Shown one piece after another: positions 24,045-32,991 of a stretch of DNA of 64,000 bases. Source of the stretch: Labrys wisconsinensis (lineage in GTDB: Bacteria; Pseudomonadota; Alphaproteobacteria; Rhizobiales; Labraceae); NCBI RefSeq assembly GCF_030814995.1, contig NZ_JAUSVX010000023.1, positions 46,597-110,596 on the forward strand, written 5' to 3'. Position 1 is the stretch's first letter. Every line of letters starts with the position of its first letter. Below the pieces are notes generated by a model. It ran no database searches, was not told the DNA's origin, and worked only from the letters and a program-made list of their open reading frames with translations. Position numbers and translations under genes: made by a program.

Positions 24045-25517
24045 TCAGAGCCGGATGCCGACATTCTTGATCTGCAGGTAGTTCATGATGCCCGGCAGGC
24101 CGCGCTCGCGGCCGACGCCGCTGTCCTTGATGCCGCCGGTCGGCGCCTGCTGGCCGCCGATGAACCAGCCGTTGATCCACACGGACCCGGCCTCGATGTC
24201 GCGGGCCAGGCGCAAAGCCTCGCCGATGTCGCGCCCGTAGACGCCGGCGACCAGGCCGTAGCCGAGGCCGTTGGCGAGGGTGAGGGCCCCGTCGATGGTG
24301 TCGAAGGACAGCGCCACGGCGACCGGGCCGAAGATCTCCTCGCGCGCCACGACATGGCCGGGCTCGACCCGGTCCAGGATGGTCGGCTCGACGAAATAGC
24401 CGCGGTCGAGGCCTCTGGGCCGGCCGCCGCCGAGGCGCAGGCGCGCGCCCTCGCGCCGGCCGGCGGCGAGGTAGCCGGTGACCCGCCCGTGCTGCTCGGC
24501 CGAGACGACCGGGCCGAGGTCGCGGTCGTCGAGACCCGGGCCGACCGTCAGGCGGGCGGCGGCCGCGGCCAGCCGGTCGAGGAAGGCGTCGTGGATCGAG
24601 CGGTGCAGGATCAGGCGCGAGGAGGACGAGCAGACCTGTCCGGAATTGCCGAAGGCGCCGTCCAGGATGTCGGCCGCCGCCCGGTCGAGATCCGCGTCGG
24701 GGAGGATGATCGCCGGGTTCTTGCCGCCGAGCTCGAGAACCGCCGGCTTCAGCCCGCGCGCCGCCCCCTGGTAGACCAGCCGGCCGGTCTCCACCGAGCC
24801 GGTGAAGGTGATGCCGCGCACGTCGGGATGGGCGACGAGCGCGGCGCCAGCCTCCTCGCCATAGCCGGTGACGATGTTGACGACGCCCTTGGGGATGCCG
24901 GCCTCCCGGCAGCATTGGGCGAACAGCACGGCGCTGAGCGGGGACTGCTCGGCCGGCTTCACCACCGCCGTGCAGCCGGCCGCCAGCGCCGGGGCGAGCG
25001 AGCGGGCCAGCATGCCGAGCGGATAGTTCCAGGGCACGATATGGGCGGTGACGCCGGCCGGCTCCAGCAGGGTGAAGTCGATCACCGAGCGCCCGAGCGG
25101 GATGGTCGCCCCTTCCAGCTTGTCGGCGGCGCCGGCATTGTAGCGCAGCGTCGCGACGACGCCGTCGACGTCGCCGCGCGATTCCTTCAGCGGCTTGCCG
25201 ACGTCGAGCGTCTCGATCCGGGCGATCTCCTCCTTGCGGGCGAGGATGGTGTCGGCGAGGCGGAACAGCAGGCGCCCGCGCTCGGCCGGCGTGATGTCGC
25301 GCCATTCGCCGCGCATCGCCCGCCTGGCGGCGGCCACGGCACGGTCGACATCGGCGGGGCCGCCCCGCGCCACCTCGGCCAGCGGGGCCTCCGTGCTGGG
25401 GTCCACCGTCGCGAAGGTCGCGCCGGAGGCCGCACCGGAGAAGGCGTCGTCGATGAACAGAGTGCGCGGCGCGTCGAGGCCGAGCGCCGGGGTCGGGGTC
25501 GGGGCTTGGGCGGTCAC
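24045..25517 (-). CDS. NAD(P)-dependent aldehyde dehydrogenase
   Basis: A 490-residue ALDH-superfamily enzyme. Motifs are IVPWNYPLGM (near residue 150), the FTGSVETGR cofactor segment, the general base in LELGGKNP and the nucleophile in SGQVCSSSSR. EEIFGPV and IKDSGVGRERG follow near the C-terminus. The start is GTG at 25517-25515, overlapping the TGA of the upstream permease (GTGA); a long open frame continuing upstream in this phase is only antisense-free read-through into the permease region. It sits inside the CUT1 import operon, so it probably oxidises an aldehyde arising from the imported compound to the acid. Confidence 0.9.
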   Translation of the reverse strand: MTAQAPTPTPALGLDAPRTLFIDDAFSGAASGATFATVDPSTEAPLAEVARGGPADVDRAVAAARRAMRGEWRDITPAERGRLLFRLADTILARKEEIARIETLDVGKPLKESRGDVDGVVATLRYNAGAADKLEGATIPLGRSVIDFTLLEPAGVTAHIVPWNYPLGMLARSLAPALAAGCTAVVKPAEQSPLSAVLFAQCCREAGIPKGVVNIVTGYGEEAGAALVAHPDVRGITFTGSVETGRLVYQGAARGLKPAVLELGGKNPAIILPDADLDRAAADILDGAFGNSGQVCSSSSRLILHRSIHDAFLDRLAAAAARLTVGPGLDDRDLGPVVSAEQHGRVTGYLAAGRREGARLRLGGGRPRGLDRGYFVEPTILDRVEPGHVVAREEIFGPVAVALSFDTIDGALTLANGLGYGLVAGVYGRDIGEALRLARDIEAGSVWINGWFIGGQQAPTGGIKDSGVGRERGLPGIMNYLQIKNVGIRL

Positions 25518-26389
25518 TGCTTGATGCTTCCCTGGGAGATGCCTTGGATGAAGTAGCGCTGCAGCAAGAAGAACAGCAGCAGGCTCGGCACGCTGAGGAT
25601 GGTCACCGCGGCCATGGCGACGGAGAAGCCCTCGAGCTGCGTGTGGGTGCCGACCACCGGGGTGAAGGCGGCGATGCCGACCGGCAGGGTCTTCATCGAC
25701 TCGTCGAAGGTGACGAGCAGCGGCCACAGGAAGTTGTTCCAGTTCAGCGTGAACAGGATCACCGCCGCGGCGATCGCCGGGGCCCGCGCCAGCGGCAGGG
25801 CGATGAGGAAGAACAGGCGGAACGGCCCGGCGCCGTCGACGCGCGCCGCCTCCTCGATCTCGGTCGGGAAGGCCAGGAAGAACTGCCGGAAGATGTAGAC
25901 GCTGAAGACGTTGCCGATCGTCGGCAGGATCAGCGCCTGGTAGCTGGAGGCCCAGCCGATCTTGATGAAGCCGAGCAGCATCGGGATGATCGAGACCTCG
26001 GTCGGGATCATCAGCGAGGCGAGGAACAGGGCGAACAGGGCGTCCCGGCCGGGAAAGCGCAGCCGCGCCAGGGCATAGCCCGCCATCGCCCCGAACAGCA
26101 CCGAGAGCGCGGTGGAGGTCGCCGCCTGGATCAGGCTGTTGAGGCCCCAGCGCAGCACGGGATAGTCGAAAACCCTGGCGTAATTGTCGAAGGTGATGCG
26201 GCGCGGGAACCATTCGATGTCCTGCGTCATCACGTCGGACGGGTATTTCAGCGAGGTCGAGACCATCCAGACGAAGGGCGCGGCCCAGGCGAGCGCGACC
26301 GCCATGCCGATGAGCCAGATCGGCAGGTCGAGCCCGGTCATGCGGCGCTCTTCGAGCCAGCGCCGGGCGCCGTGCGGCAGGGCGGCCAT
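25514..26389 (-). CDS. ABC importer permease (MalG type)
   Basis: A 291-residue inner-membrane permease of the BPD_transp_1 family with six predicted helices. The EAA loop reads EEAARVDGAGPFRLFFLIALP (conserved EAA---G at about residue 195), with SLMIPTEVSIIPM before it and the LLFFLLQRYFIQGIS end typical of MalG partners. The ATG at 26389 overlaps the stop of the first permease (TGATG), and its own stop overlaps the ALDH start. Together with the next gene it forms the membrane channel of the CUT1 importer. Confidence 0.92.
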   Translation of the reverse strand: MAALPHGARRWLEERRMTGLDLPIWLIGMAVALAWAAPFVWMVSTSLKYPSDVMTQDIEWFPRRITFDNYARVFDYPVLRWGLNSLIQAATSTALSVLFGAMAGYALARLRFPGRDALFALFLASLMIPTEVSIIPMLLGFIKIGWASSYQALILPTIGNVFSVYIFRQFFLAFPTEIEEAARVDGAGPFRLFFLIALPLARAPAIAAAVILFTLNWNNFLWPLLVTFDESMKTLPVGIAAFTPVVGTHTQLEGFSVAMAAVTILSVPSLLLFFLLQRYFIQGISQGSIKQ

Positions 26390-27318
26390 CACGAGCGCTC
26401 CCTGAGGACCAGGCGCTGCAGCAGCGTCAGGACCAGGATGGCGACGAAGAGCAGCATGGCGATCGCCGAGGCGTAGCCGAACAGGTTGCGCACGATCGCG
26501 ACGCTGTAGATGTAGTAGATCGGCGAGGAGGAGGAGCCGCCGGGGCCGCCATTGGTCATGACATAGACCTGGCTGAAGATGCGCAGGGTCGAGATCAGCT
26601 GCAGGGTGACGATCATCGACAGCACGGGCCTGAGCTGCGGCAGGATGATGAACACCAGGCGCTGCCAGCGCCCCGCCCCGTCGACCAGGGCCGCCTCGGT
26701 CAGGTCGGCCGGGATGTCCTGCAGCGCCGCCAGGAAGAGCACGAAGGCCAGGCCCAGGTCCCACCACACCGAGGCGATGGAGACCCCGACCAGCGACCAG
26801 CGCGTCGAGGTCAGCCAGGGGATCGCCTCCAGCCCGAGGAAGCCGAGATAATGGTTCACCAGGCCGAACTGGGTGTCGAGCAGCCACACCCAGACCAGGC
26901 CGATCACCGTGGCGGAGACGACGTTCGGCGCGAAGAACAGGGTGCGGGCGAGGCCCGAGAGCGGATAGCCGCGGTTGACGAACAGCGCGAAGGCGAGCCC
27001 GAGCGCCGTGACGCAGGGCACGATGATCAGGCCGTAGGCCAGCGCGTTCCAGAAGGCCGTGGCGACCCAGCGGTCGTGCAGGGCGGTGGTGAAGTTCTCC
27101 AGGCCGATCCAGTGCGGCGTGCCGACGATGCTCCAGCGCGTGAAGCTGACATAGATGCCGAAGAACACCGGCAGGATGTTGAACAGGAAGAAGGGCACGG
27201 TGAAGAACGCGACGAAGACGTAGCCGACGGCGTCGATGCGCCGGTCCCCGGCTCCCGCCCGGACGGTCGGGCGAAGCCCGGGCGCCCCTTCGTCCGGCAT
27301 GGTGGTGGCTGCTGTCAT
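26389..27318 (-). CDS. ABC importer permease (MalF type)
   Basis: A 309-residue permease with six helices. The N-terminal cytosolic tail holds about 30 residues before AVGYVFVAFFTVPFFLFNIL. The EAA loop is TEAALVDGAGRWQRLVFIILP, and the segment VYVMTNGGPGGSSSS is characteristic of MalF/UgpA-type subunits. The ATG at 27318 is chosen because frames further upstream enter the intergenic hairpin region. It follows the binding-protein gene after a 75-bp gap containing a stem-loop, and overlaps the MalG-type gene. Confidence 0.92.
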   Translation of the reverse strand: MTAATTMPDEGAPGLRPTVRAGAGDRRIDAVGYVFVAFFTVPFFLFNILPVFFGIYVSFTRWSIVGTPHWIGLENFTTALHDRWVATAFWNALAYGLIIVPCVTALGLAFALFVNRGYPLSGLARTLFFAPNVVSATVIGLVWVWLLDTQFGLVNHYLGFLGLEAIPWLTSTRWSLVGVSIASVWWDLGLAFVLFLAALQDIPADLTEAALVDGAGRWQRLVFIILPQLRPVLSMIVTLQLISTLRIFSQVYVMTNGGPGGSSSSPIYYIYSVAIVRNLFGYASAIAMLLFVAILVLTLLQRLVLRERS

Positions 27319-27341
27319 GATGCGATGGCTGGGGGATGTCG

Positions 27342-27373
27342 GACCGCCGGCCGGGCCTGCCCGCCCGGCGGTC
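27342..27373 (-). promoter_or_regulatory. Intercistronic GC hairpin after binding-protein gene
   Basis: GACCGCCGG and CCGGCGGTC form a perfect nine-base-pair stem around a GC-rich 14-base loop that can pair further internally. It lies between the binding-protein stop and the first permease start on the transcribed minus strand. Its place matches hairpins at 13707-13735 and 34014-34045. Confidence 0.55.
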
Positions 27374-27393
27374 GTGGGTGGGAGCGGCACGGC

Positions 27394-28740
27394 TCAGCCT
27401 TCATCGAGGCCGCGCTGCCACTGTTCCTGGATCTGCGCCATGGCCTGGTCGATCGTGGTCTGGCCGGCCCAGACGCCGTCGAGCGTCTTGGCCAGGAAGT
27501 TGCCGCCGGAATAGATCGTGAAGTCGGGACCGGCGACCACCGGGATCTCGCCTTCCGTGGCGAAGGCCATGCCGTCGACGAAGGCGCCGCGCACCGCCCA
27601 GGGCGCGCCGGCGCTCTTGTAGTCCGGCCGCTCCAGGATCGACTTGCGCGGCGAGGCGCCGCGGCCGACGGTCGTCCACAGGAAGCTGTTGTCCGACAGC
27701 CACTTGACCGCCGCCAGCGTCGCCTCGTAGCGGCTCTTGTCGCTCTGGGCGTAGAGCTCGAGGCCACCCATCTCGCGATAGGTGTGCAGGGCGCCGCCGA
27801 CATTGGGGAACAGCGAGGTCTGGAAGTTCAGCTTCTGGCCGAGATAGCCGTTCAGCGTCCAGGGTCCGGTCCAGAAGATGCCGCCCTGGCCGGTGCCGAA
27901 GGCCTTGTAGCGGTCGGTGACGTCGCGGGTGGAGACCTTGTGCTTGTCGAACAGGTCCAGCACCCATTGCATGGCCTGCTTGCCGGCGTCGGGATTGACG
28001 CAGGCGGTCTTGAGATCGGCGCTGGCGCGCTGGAACCCGAGCTGCGCGGCGATGATGCCCCAGGTGACGGTGGTCTGCACCCCGGCGCCGGTCATCATGA
28101 TGCCGGAGCGGACGACCTTGCCGCCCTCGCGCTTGGTCATCGCCAAGGCCCAGTCCAGCAGCGTCTTGGCGTCCTGCGGCGGCTTGGACGGGTCGAGCCC
28201 GGCCTCCTTGGCGATGTCGAGGTTGATCTCCGGCTGCAGGCTCATCAGGTCCATCGGCACCATGAAGAGCTTGTTGTCATATTTGGGGTAGCGCGCGGCC
28301 TCGAGCGAGGAGGCGCTGAAATCGGCGAGGTCGAGCCCGACCTGCTTGGCGAGGTCGTCGAGCGGCACGGTGACCTCGTCGCGCGCCATGCCCGCCGCCT
28401 TGCCGGCCGTGCCCCAGCCGAAATCGGGCGCCTTGCCGGTGGCCGCGGCGGCCAGCACCTTGGTGACGTATTGCTCCTCGGGCACCAGCTCCATGCGGAT
28501 CTGCACGCCCTTGTCCTTGTGCGCGTCGTTGAAGGCCGCGATCATCTTGGCCCAGACCTCGCCGTCGGAGGCGGCGAGCCAGCTCCAGTGCACCAGCTCG
28601 ATCGGCGCGGCGGCGACCGCCGGCCCCGCGGCGACGAACGGGACGCCGGCGGCAAAGGCGGCGGCGCTGGCGCCGAGCAGGAACTCGCGACGGGTGGCGC
28701 CACCTCGATCCGGATGGCCCGATCCTGACTTCGTCTTCAT
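27394..28740 (-). CDS. Extracellular solute-binding protein family 1, Tat leader
   Basis: A 448-residue binding protein of the SBP_bac_1 (CUT1) family. The twin-arginine leader contains TRREFLLGASAAA and ends at about residue 44 (AVAAA). The mature chain starts IELVHWSWLAASDGEV and includes GQGGIFWTGPWTLNGYL and KWLSDNSFLW, usual ligand-lobe segments. It is the promoter-proximal gene of the operon 28740-20501 and should define its substrate, probably an oligosaccharide or glycoside. An 11-bp-scale palindrome at 28869-28890 lies in its upstream region. Confidence 0.9.
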   Translation of the reverse strand: MKTKSGSGHPDRGGATRREFLLGASAAAFAAGVPFVAAGPAVAAAPIELVHWSWLAASDGEVWAKMIAAFNDAHKDKGVQIRMELVPEEQYVTKVLAAAATGKAPDFGWGTAGKAAGMARDEVTVPLDDLAKQVGLDLADFSASSLEAARYPKYDNKLFMVPMDLMSLQPEINLDIAKEAGLDPSKPPQDAKTLLDWALAMTKREGGKVVRSGIMMTGAGVQTTVTWGIIAAQLGFQRASADLKTACVNPDAGKQAMQWVLDLFDKHKVSTRDVTDRYKAFGTGQGGIFWTGPWTLNGYLGQKLNFQTSLFPNVGGALHTYREMGGLELYAQSDKSRYEATLAAVKWLSDNSFLWTTVGRGASPRKSILERPDYKSAGAPWAVRGAFVDGMAFATEGEIPVVAGPDFTIYSGGNFLAKTLDGVWAGQTTIDQAMAQIQEQWQRGLDEG

Positions 28741-28868
28741 CTCATCCCCTCTCCGACCGTGACGGTCTTGTCCGGTCTTGTTGTTCTCGCGTCCGCCGAA
28801 AGTCGTCGCGCGGCTTGTTCTTGCTCCGCGCCGGCAACGCGCGTCGGTTCAGGCAAAGGAAGCTTGCA

Positions 28869-28890
28869 CGCAAGGACGGTTGTCCTTGCG
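28869..28890. promoter_or_regulatory. Palindrome upstream of CUT1 importer operon
   Basis: CGCAAGGAC-GGTT-GTCCTTGCG is a perfect 9-4-9 inverted repeat, 129 bp before the binding-protein start and 84 bp after the end of the AraC-type gene. It could be a regulator site for the operon or a terminator for the AraC gene. No T-run follows on the minus strand, which favours an operator. Confidence 0.45.
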
Positions 28891-28973
28891 GGAAAGGTCG
28901 GTTTCCTTCTCGCTCTAGTCGCAGCAGGCGGGGCACCCGGCCCGGTTCGCGCCAATCCCTGCCGATGATTGCG

Positions 28974-30116
28974 CTATAGTGAACCAGTTTCGCGGTCGGA
29001 CTTGATCAAAATGGACTTGCTGTTTGCATCGATGGACAGGCCGGGGGTCGTCGACGCGCCGTCCGCCCCCGCGCCGGGTGCCGGCGGGGTGATCGACAGC
29101 CGCCGCACCTCGGGGCGATAGGCCTGGTTCTGCTGGCGGCGCAGCGAGGCGCGGAAATCGCGCGGGGTCATGCCGAACTGGGCATGGAAGGCGCGCGAGA
29201 ACACGGAGGGGTAGGAGAAGCCGCAGGCGGTGGCGACGTCCTTGATGCCGAACTCCTCGTAGAACAGCATGTTGCGCGAGGCCTGCAGCCGGATGCGCAG
29301 GTAGAGGCGCATCGGCGTCTCCTCGAAGCTGCGGCGGCATTCGCGCAGGATCGTCTTGGGGGAGACTTCCAGCTGCCCGGCAATGTCCTCCAGCGGCAGC
29401 GGGAAGTCGAGGTTGCGCTCCATCAGGGCGACGATCCGGTCCGCCAGGGTGCGCCGGGCCGGCTTCGGCCGGTCGTCCAGGCGCTGCTGCGCCTCGGCCG
29501 GACGCGGGGCATAGACCAGGGCGTTGGCGACCTCGTTGGCCAGCGTCCGCGACTTCAGCCGCGCGATCAGGTCGAGCATCATGTCGAGCGTGGCGATGCC
29601 GCCGGCGCAGGTGATGCGCTGGCCGTCGATCCGGTAGATCTGCCCCTGCACGTCGATCTGCGGAAAGCGCTCGCGGAAGGTCGGCACCGCTTCCCAGTGC
29701 AGCACCACGGCACGGCTGTCGACGAGGCCGGCCTGGGCCAGGGCGAAGGTGCCGGTGTCGACCGCGCCGATGGCCGCGCCGAAGCGGGCGACGGTGCGAA
29801 GCTGGTTGAGCAGCTTCGGCGAGTTGCGCTGCACCGGCAGGTTGCCCTCGAAGACGAGGTAGAAATCGGCCGGCGGCATGGTCTGCAGGCTGTCGTCGGC
29901 CGACATCCACAGGCCGTTGCTGGCGCGCACCGGCGCCCCGTCCTCGGAGACGAAGCGCCAGCGGAACAGCTCGCGGCCGCTGTTCTGGTTGGCGATGCGC
30001 AGCGCCTCGCTCGCCAGCACCAGCGCGTTCAGCGGGAATTCCGGCTGCATGATCAGGTTGAAGGCCGGGACGGCGATCTCGCCCGTCCCGGCGCCGGCCT
30101 CGCCCCGCGCGTCCAT
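28974..30116 (-). CDS. GlxA/GbdR-like AraC-family regulator (DJ-1/PfpI domain)
   Basis: A 380-residue regulator. Residues 15-200 form a class I amidotransferase-like (DJ-1/PfpI) domain that begins FNLIMQPEFPLNAL. The elbow reads GAVDTGTFALAQAG, with Asp where amidases have the nucleophile Cys, followed by LHWEAVPTFRERFP and CAGGIATLDMM. Residues about 230-330 carry two AraC helix-turn-helix motifs (LEDIAGQLEVSPKTILREC and IKDVATACGFSYPSVFSRAF). This pattern is typical of GbdR/CdhR relatives, which sense quaternary amines and related nitrogen compounds. GGAGGAG precedes the ATG. It lies between the CUT1 operon and the divergent DapA/UxaA operon and may control both. Confidence 0.9.
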   Translation of the reverse strand: MDARGEAGAGTGEIAVPAFNLIMQPEFPLNALVLASEALRIANQNSGRELFRWRFVSEDGAPVRASNGLWMSADDSLQTMPPADFYLVFEGNLPVQRNSPKLLNQLRTVARFGAAIGAVDTGTFALAQAGLVDSRAVVLHWEAVPTFRERFPQIDVQGQIYRIDGQRITCAGGIATLDMMLDLIARLKSRTLANEVANALVYAPRPAEAQQRLDDRPKPARRTLADRIVALMERNLDFPLPLEDIAGQLEVSPKTILRECRRSFEETPMRLYLRIRLQASRNMLFYEEFGIKDVATACGFSYPSVFSRAFHAQFGMTPRDFRASLRRQQNQAYRPEVRRLSITPPAPGAGADGASTTPGLSIDANSKSILIKSDRETGSL

Positions 30117-30463
30117 GGCGCTCCTCCGGTCAGGGGACGGCTTGTCCGCGCCTCCTGTCCATAATCATCAACATCCGGTCCAGAAAGATCAATTACTTTG
30201 CGCGGACCCCGTGAACTATGGTGCTGGCTTTTTCACCCGGACAGGCCGCGCGACGTCCGGCGGGGGTTGGGCGGCGCCGGCCGGGATCAAGGACTTCGCA
30301 CGGTTTCCGGACCCGCCGCCTGGCGGCTCCGGATATCGTGCAGGGCGACCCATGGGCATCGATGCAGGCGCGACACGGCGGTGGCCCCGCCCGTGACCGC
30401 TCCCGGCCGTCCCGAGCGGCGGGGGCCGGGCCTGCGCGCGGCCCGCAAGAAAGAGGATGCGAC
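30117..30463. other. Divergent regulatory gap, no gene
   Basis: These 347 bases separate the AraC-type gene from the DapA-family gene. The first 80 bases are the most A/T-rich part and probably hold the promoters. I see no RNA gene, no convincing palindrome and no credible open frame; open frames crossing it lack ribosome sites and GC-rich third positions. Confidence 0.5.
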
Positions 30464-31426
30464 GTGCAGACGGATATCCTGAAGAAGAAGCTGGAAGGCT
30501 GCTACGTGACGGTGCCCACGCCGTTCCGCGACGAGGACGGCTTCCCCGTCGACGAGGCGGCCCTGCGGACCTATGTCCGCTTCCTCATCGACGGCGGCCT
30601 GACCGCCGACAGCGCCGTGTTCCTGGCCGGCGGCGCGGCCGGGGACTTCTCCACCATGACCTTCGAGGAGCGCGTGCGCGTCGCCGAGGTGGTGATCGAC
30701 GAGGTCGGCGGCCGCGTTCCCGTGGCGATGGGCGCGCAGACCACCTCGACCCTGGAGCTGATCCGCCTGGCCAAGACGGCCGAGCGGCTCGGGGCGGACT
30801 TCATCCAGGTGTCCTGCCCCTTCTACTTCACGCATACCGAGGGTGATTTCGAGGAGTTCGTCCGCGCCGCCGCGGCGGCCGCGCCGAAGACCGGCATCAT
30901 CGTCTACAACACGTTCTGGACCACGACGAACCTCTCCTTCGCCATGGTCGAGCGGCTGGCCGCCATCCCCAACGTCGTCGGCCTGAAATGGGCGACGCCG
31001 CGCACCGACGCCATGGAATTCGAGAGCGTCACCGCCCGCTTCTCCAAGCGCTTCACCATCATCGACAACAACCTGTTCTTCGCCTTCAGTGCCATGCCGG
31101 CCCTGGGCGCCCGGGCCTTCGAGGTGCATCTGTGCAACTTCTGGCCGCAATGGGGGCTCAAGCTGATGCACGAGATCCGCGCGGGCAACTATGTCGAGGT
31201 GGCGCGCATGCTGATCCACGAAGCCATGCCGTTCTACAAGCTCTGGGTCGAGATCGAGCGCGACTATACCAGCGGCGACGGCTATCTCGACAAGCTGTGC
31301 ATGGAGCTGGTCGGCCTGCCTTCGAGCCGCTGCCGGCCGCCGACGCGCGATGCCCGGCAGCCCTATCGCGGCCTGGCGCTCGCCATGCTGCGCGCCATCG
31401 GCGCGCCGAACCTCGTGGAGGCCTGA
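30464..31426 (+). CDS. DapA-family (dihydrodipicolinate synthase-like) lyase
   Basis: A 320-residue Schiff-base aldolase-family protein. The likely catalytic residues are Tyr148 in IIVYNTFWTT and the Schiff-base Lys175 in VVGLKWAT. The N-terminus VTVPTPFRDEDGFPVD is typical. The usual GTTGE loop is replaced by GGAAGDF (residues 57-62 region), and the YNxP motif has lost its proline, so it is not a true lysine-biosynthesis enzyme. The start is GTG at 30464 with AAGAGGA upstream; frames extending further up cross the promoter region. It heads an operon with UxaA-type genes, so cleavage or dehydration of a 2-oxo-3-deoxy acid is plausible. Confidence 0.85.
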   Translation: MQTDILKKKLEGCYVTVPTPFRDEDGFPVDEAALRTYVRFLIDGGLTADSAVFLAGGAAGDFSTMTFEERVRVAEVVIDEVGGRVPVAMGAQTTSTLELIRLAKTAERLGADFIQVSCPFYFTHTEGDFEEFVRAAAAAAPKTGIIVYNTFWTTTNLSFAMVERLAAIPNVVGLKWATPRTDAMEFESVTARFSKRFTIIDNNLFFAFSAMPALGARAFEVHLCNFWPQWGLKLMHEIRAGNYVEVARMLIHEAMPFYKLWVEIERDYTSGDGYLDKLCMELVGLPSSRCRPPTRDARQPYRGLALAMLRAIGAPNLVEA

Positions 31427-31437
31427 AAGGACCGGGC

Positions 31438-31731
31438 ATGGCGGCGGCGAACCTGATCATCCTGGCGGACGGCGACAATGTCGGCATCGCCCTCGCCGAC
31501 ATCGCGGCGGGCAGCCGCGCCCGCACCGTGGCCGGCCGCGGCCTGGAGGCGCTCGAAGCCATCCCGCAGGGCCACAAGATCGCCCTCGGCGACATCCCGG
31601 CCGGCGCCCTGATCATGCGCCTGGGCATGCCCGTGGCCGTCGCCACGGCGCCGATCCCGATGGGCCGGCTCGTCCACGTCCACAACGTCGCCAGCCGCTA
31701 TCTCAACAATGACGAGGATCATTATGAATAG
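31438..31731 (+). CDS. UxaA-family dehydratase small subunit (SAF domain)
   Basis: A 97-residue SAF-domain protein equivalent to the N-terminal part of altronate dehydratase. Recognisable segments are ILADGDNVGIALADI, the IPQGHKIALGDIPAG core and MGRLVHVHNV at the end. In many organisms this domain is fused to the large UxaA domain; here it is a separate gene, as in the SuyA/SuyB and GarD-like split enzymes. Its final eight bases overlap the start of the large-subunit gene, so the two are made together. It would bind the sugar-acid substrate with the metal-bearing large subunit. Confidence 0.88.
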   Translation: MAAANLIILADGDNVGIALADIAAGSRARTVAGRGLEALEAIPQGHKIALGDIPAGALIMRLGMPVAVATAPIPMGRLVHVHNVASRYLNNDEDHYE

Positions 31732-32953
31732 TCCCGTCGCCGGGCCGGCCCACCCCGCTGAGCGTATGCGAGGCTTCGCGCGCGCCGACGGGCGCAAGGG
31801 CATCCGCAACTATCTCCTTGTCGCCTATCTCGTCGAATGCGCCCATCACGTCGCCCGCAAGATCGCCACGCCCTACGAGGAGGACGGGGTGCAGCTCATC
31901 GGCTTTCCCGGCTGCTATCCCAGCGACTATGCCGACCGGGTGATGACCGACCTTGCCACCCATCCCAATGTCGGCGCGGTGCTGCTGGTCTCGCTCGGCT
32001 GCGAGGAGTTCCAGCGCCGCCGGCTGCAGGCGGCGATCACCGCCTCGGGACGCCCCGTCGAGCTCATGACCATCCAGAGCTGCGGCGGCACAGCCGCCAC
32101 GGTGGCCCTCGGCCGGGCCTGGGTCGAGGAGCACCTGGCAGCGCTGAAGGCGGCGCCGACCGTGCCGCTCGGCTTCGGCGACCTCGTCGTCGGCACCAAG
32201 TGCGGCGGCTCGGACGGGCTCAGCGGCGTCACCATCAACCCGGCCGTCGGCCATGCCGTGGATCTCCTCGTCGACGCCGGCGCCACTGTCATGTTCGAGG
32301 AGACCTGCGAGCTCGTCGGCTGCGAGGAGCACATGGCCGGCCGCGCCGCCTCGCCCGAGCTCGGCGAGGCCCTGCGCCGGGCGGTGCGCAAGGCCGACGC
32401 CTATTACAGCGACCTCGGCCATGGCAGCTTCGGCGGCGGCAACATCAAGTACGGCCTCTCCACCCTGGAGGAGAAGTCGCTCGGCGCCTATGCCAAGAGC
32501 GGGTCGCGGCCGATCGCCGGGCTGCTGAAGCCCGGCGTGCGTCCGCCCGCGGCCGGCCTCTACCTCATGGACACCGTCAATGACGGGCCGGTGCGCTGGG
32601 GCATCCCCAACATCAACGACACCCAGACCATCACCGAGATGGTCGCCAGCGGCTGCCATCTCATCGTCTTCACGACGGGCGCCGGCTCCGTGGTCGGCCA
32701 GGCCCTGGCCCCGGTCGTCAAGGGCGTGTCCAACAGCCGCGTGTTCGAGCGCATGCAGGGCGACATGGACGTCAACGGCGGCACCATCGCCGACGGCCTG
32801 GAGACGGTCGAGGACGTCGGCCGGCGCATCGTCGAGGCCGTGGTCGCCGCCGCCTCCGGCCTGCCGACCAAGTCCGAGGCGCTCGGCCATCAGGAGTTCG
32901 TCCTCGCCTACAAGACCTATGAACCGCTCGGGCCCGGCTGCCTGCCGGCATGA
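31724..32953 (+). CDS. UxaA-family dehydratase large subunit
   Basis: A 409-residue C-terminal-type UxaA protein. It has GFARADGRKGIRNYLLV at the N-terminus, the metal-site style segments SLGCEEFQ and IQSCGGTAATV, then GTKCGGSDGLSGVTINPAVG and FEETCELVGCEEH. These cysteine- and glycine-rich motifs match altronate/galactarate dehydratase and sulfolactate lyase relatives, which use iron or an iron-sulfur site to remove water (or sulfite) from a hydroxy acid. The ATG at 31724 is preceded by GAGGATC and overlaps the small-subunit gene. The true substrate is unknown. Confidence 0.9.
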   Translation: MNSPVAGPAHPAERMRGFARADGRKGIRNYLLVAYLVECAHHVARKIATPYEEDGVQLIGFPGCYPSDYADRVMTDLATHPNVGAVLLVSLGCEEFQRRRLQAAITASGRPVELMTIQSCGGTAATVALGRAWVEEHLAALKAAPTVPLGFGDLVVGTKCGGSDGLSGVTINPAVGHAVDLLVDAGATVMFEETCELVGCEEHMAGRAASPELGEALRRAVRKADAYYSDLGHGSFGGGNIKYGLSTLEEKSLGAYAKSGSRPIAGLLKPGVRPPAAGLYLMDTVNDGPVRWGIPNINDTQTITEMVASGCHLIVFTTGAGSVVGQALAPVVKGVSNSRVFERMQGDMDVNGGTIADGLETVEDVGRRIVEAVVAAASGLPTKSEALGHQEFVLAYKTYEPLGPGCLPA

Positions 32954-32991
32954 GAAGCGAAGGCCTGCCAACCAGAACAAAGGGGATCGTC

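Noticed and set aside
24045..26213. A 720-codon frame suggesting a permease-ALDH fusion
   Set aside because: The upstream part is the MalG-type gene in a wrong phase. The ALDH starts at GTG 25517, overlapping the permease stop.
20501..28740. Sialic acid utilisation operon
   Set aside because: No lyase, epimerase, kinase or deacetylase for sialic acid is present, and the Asp-box proteins lack leaders and an obvious FRIP motif.
30464..31426. Lysine-biosynthesis dihydrodipicolinate synthase
   Set aside because: The GTTGE loop and YNxP motif are altered, and the operon is catabolic.
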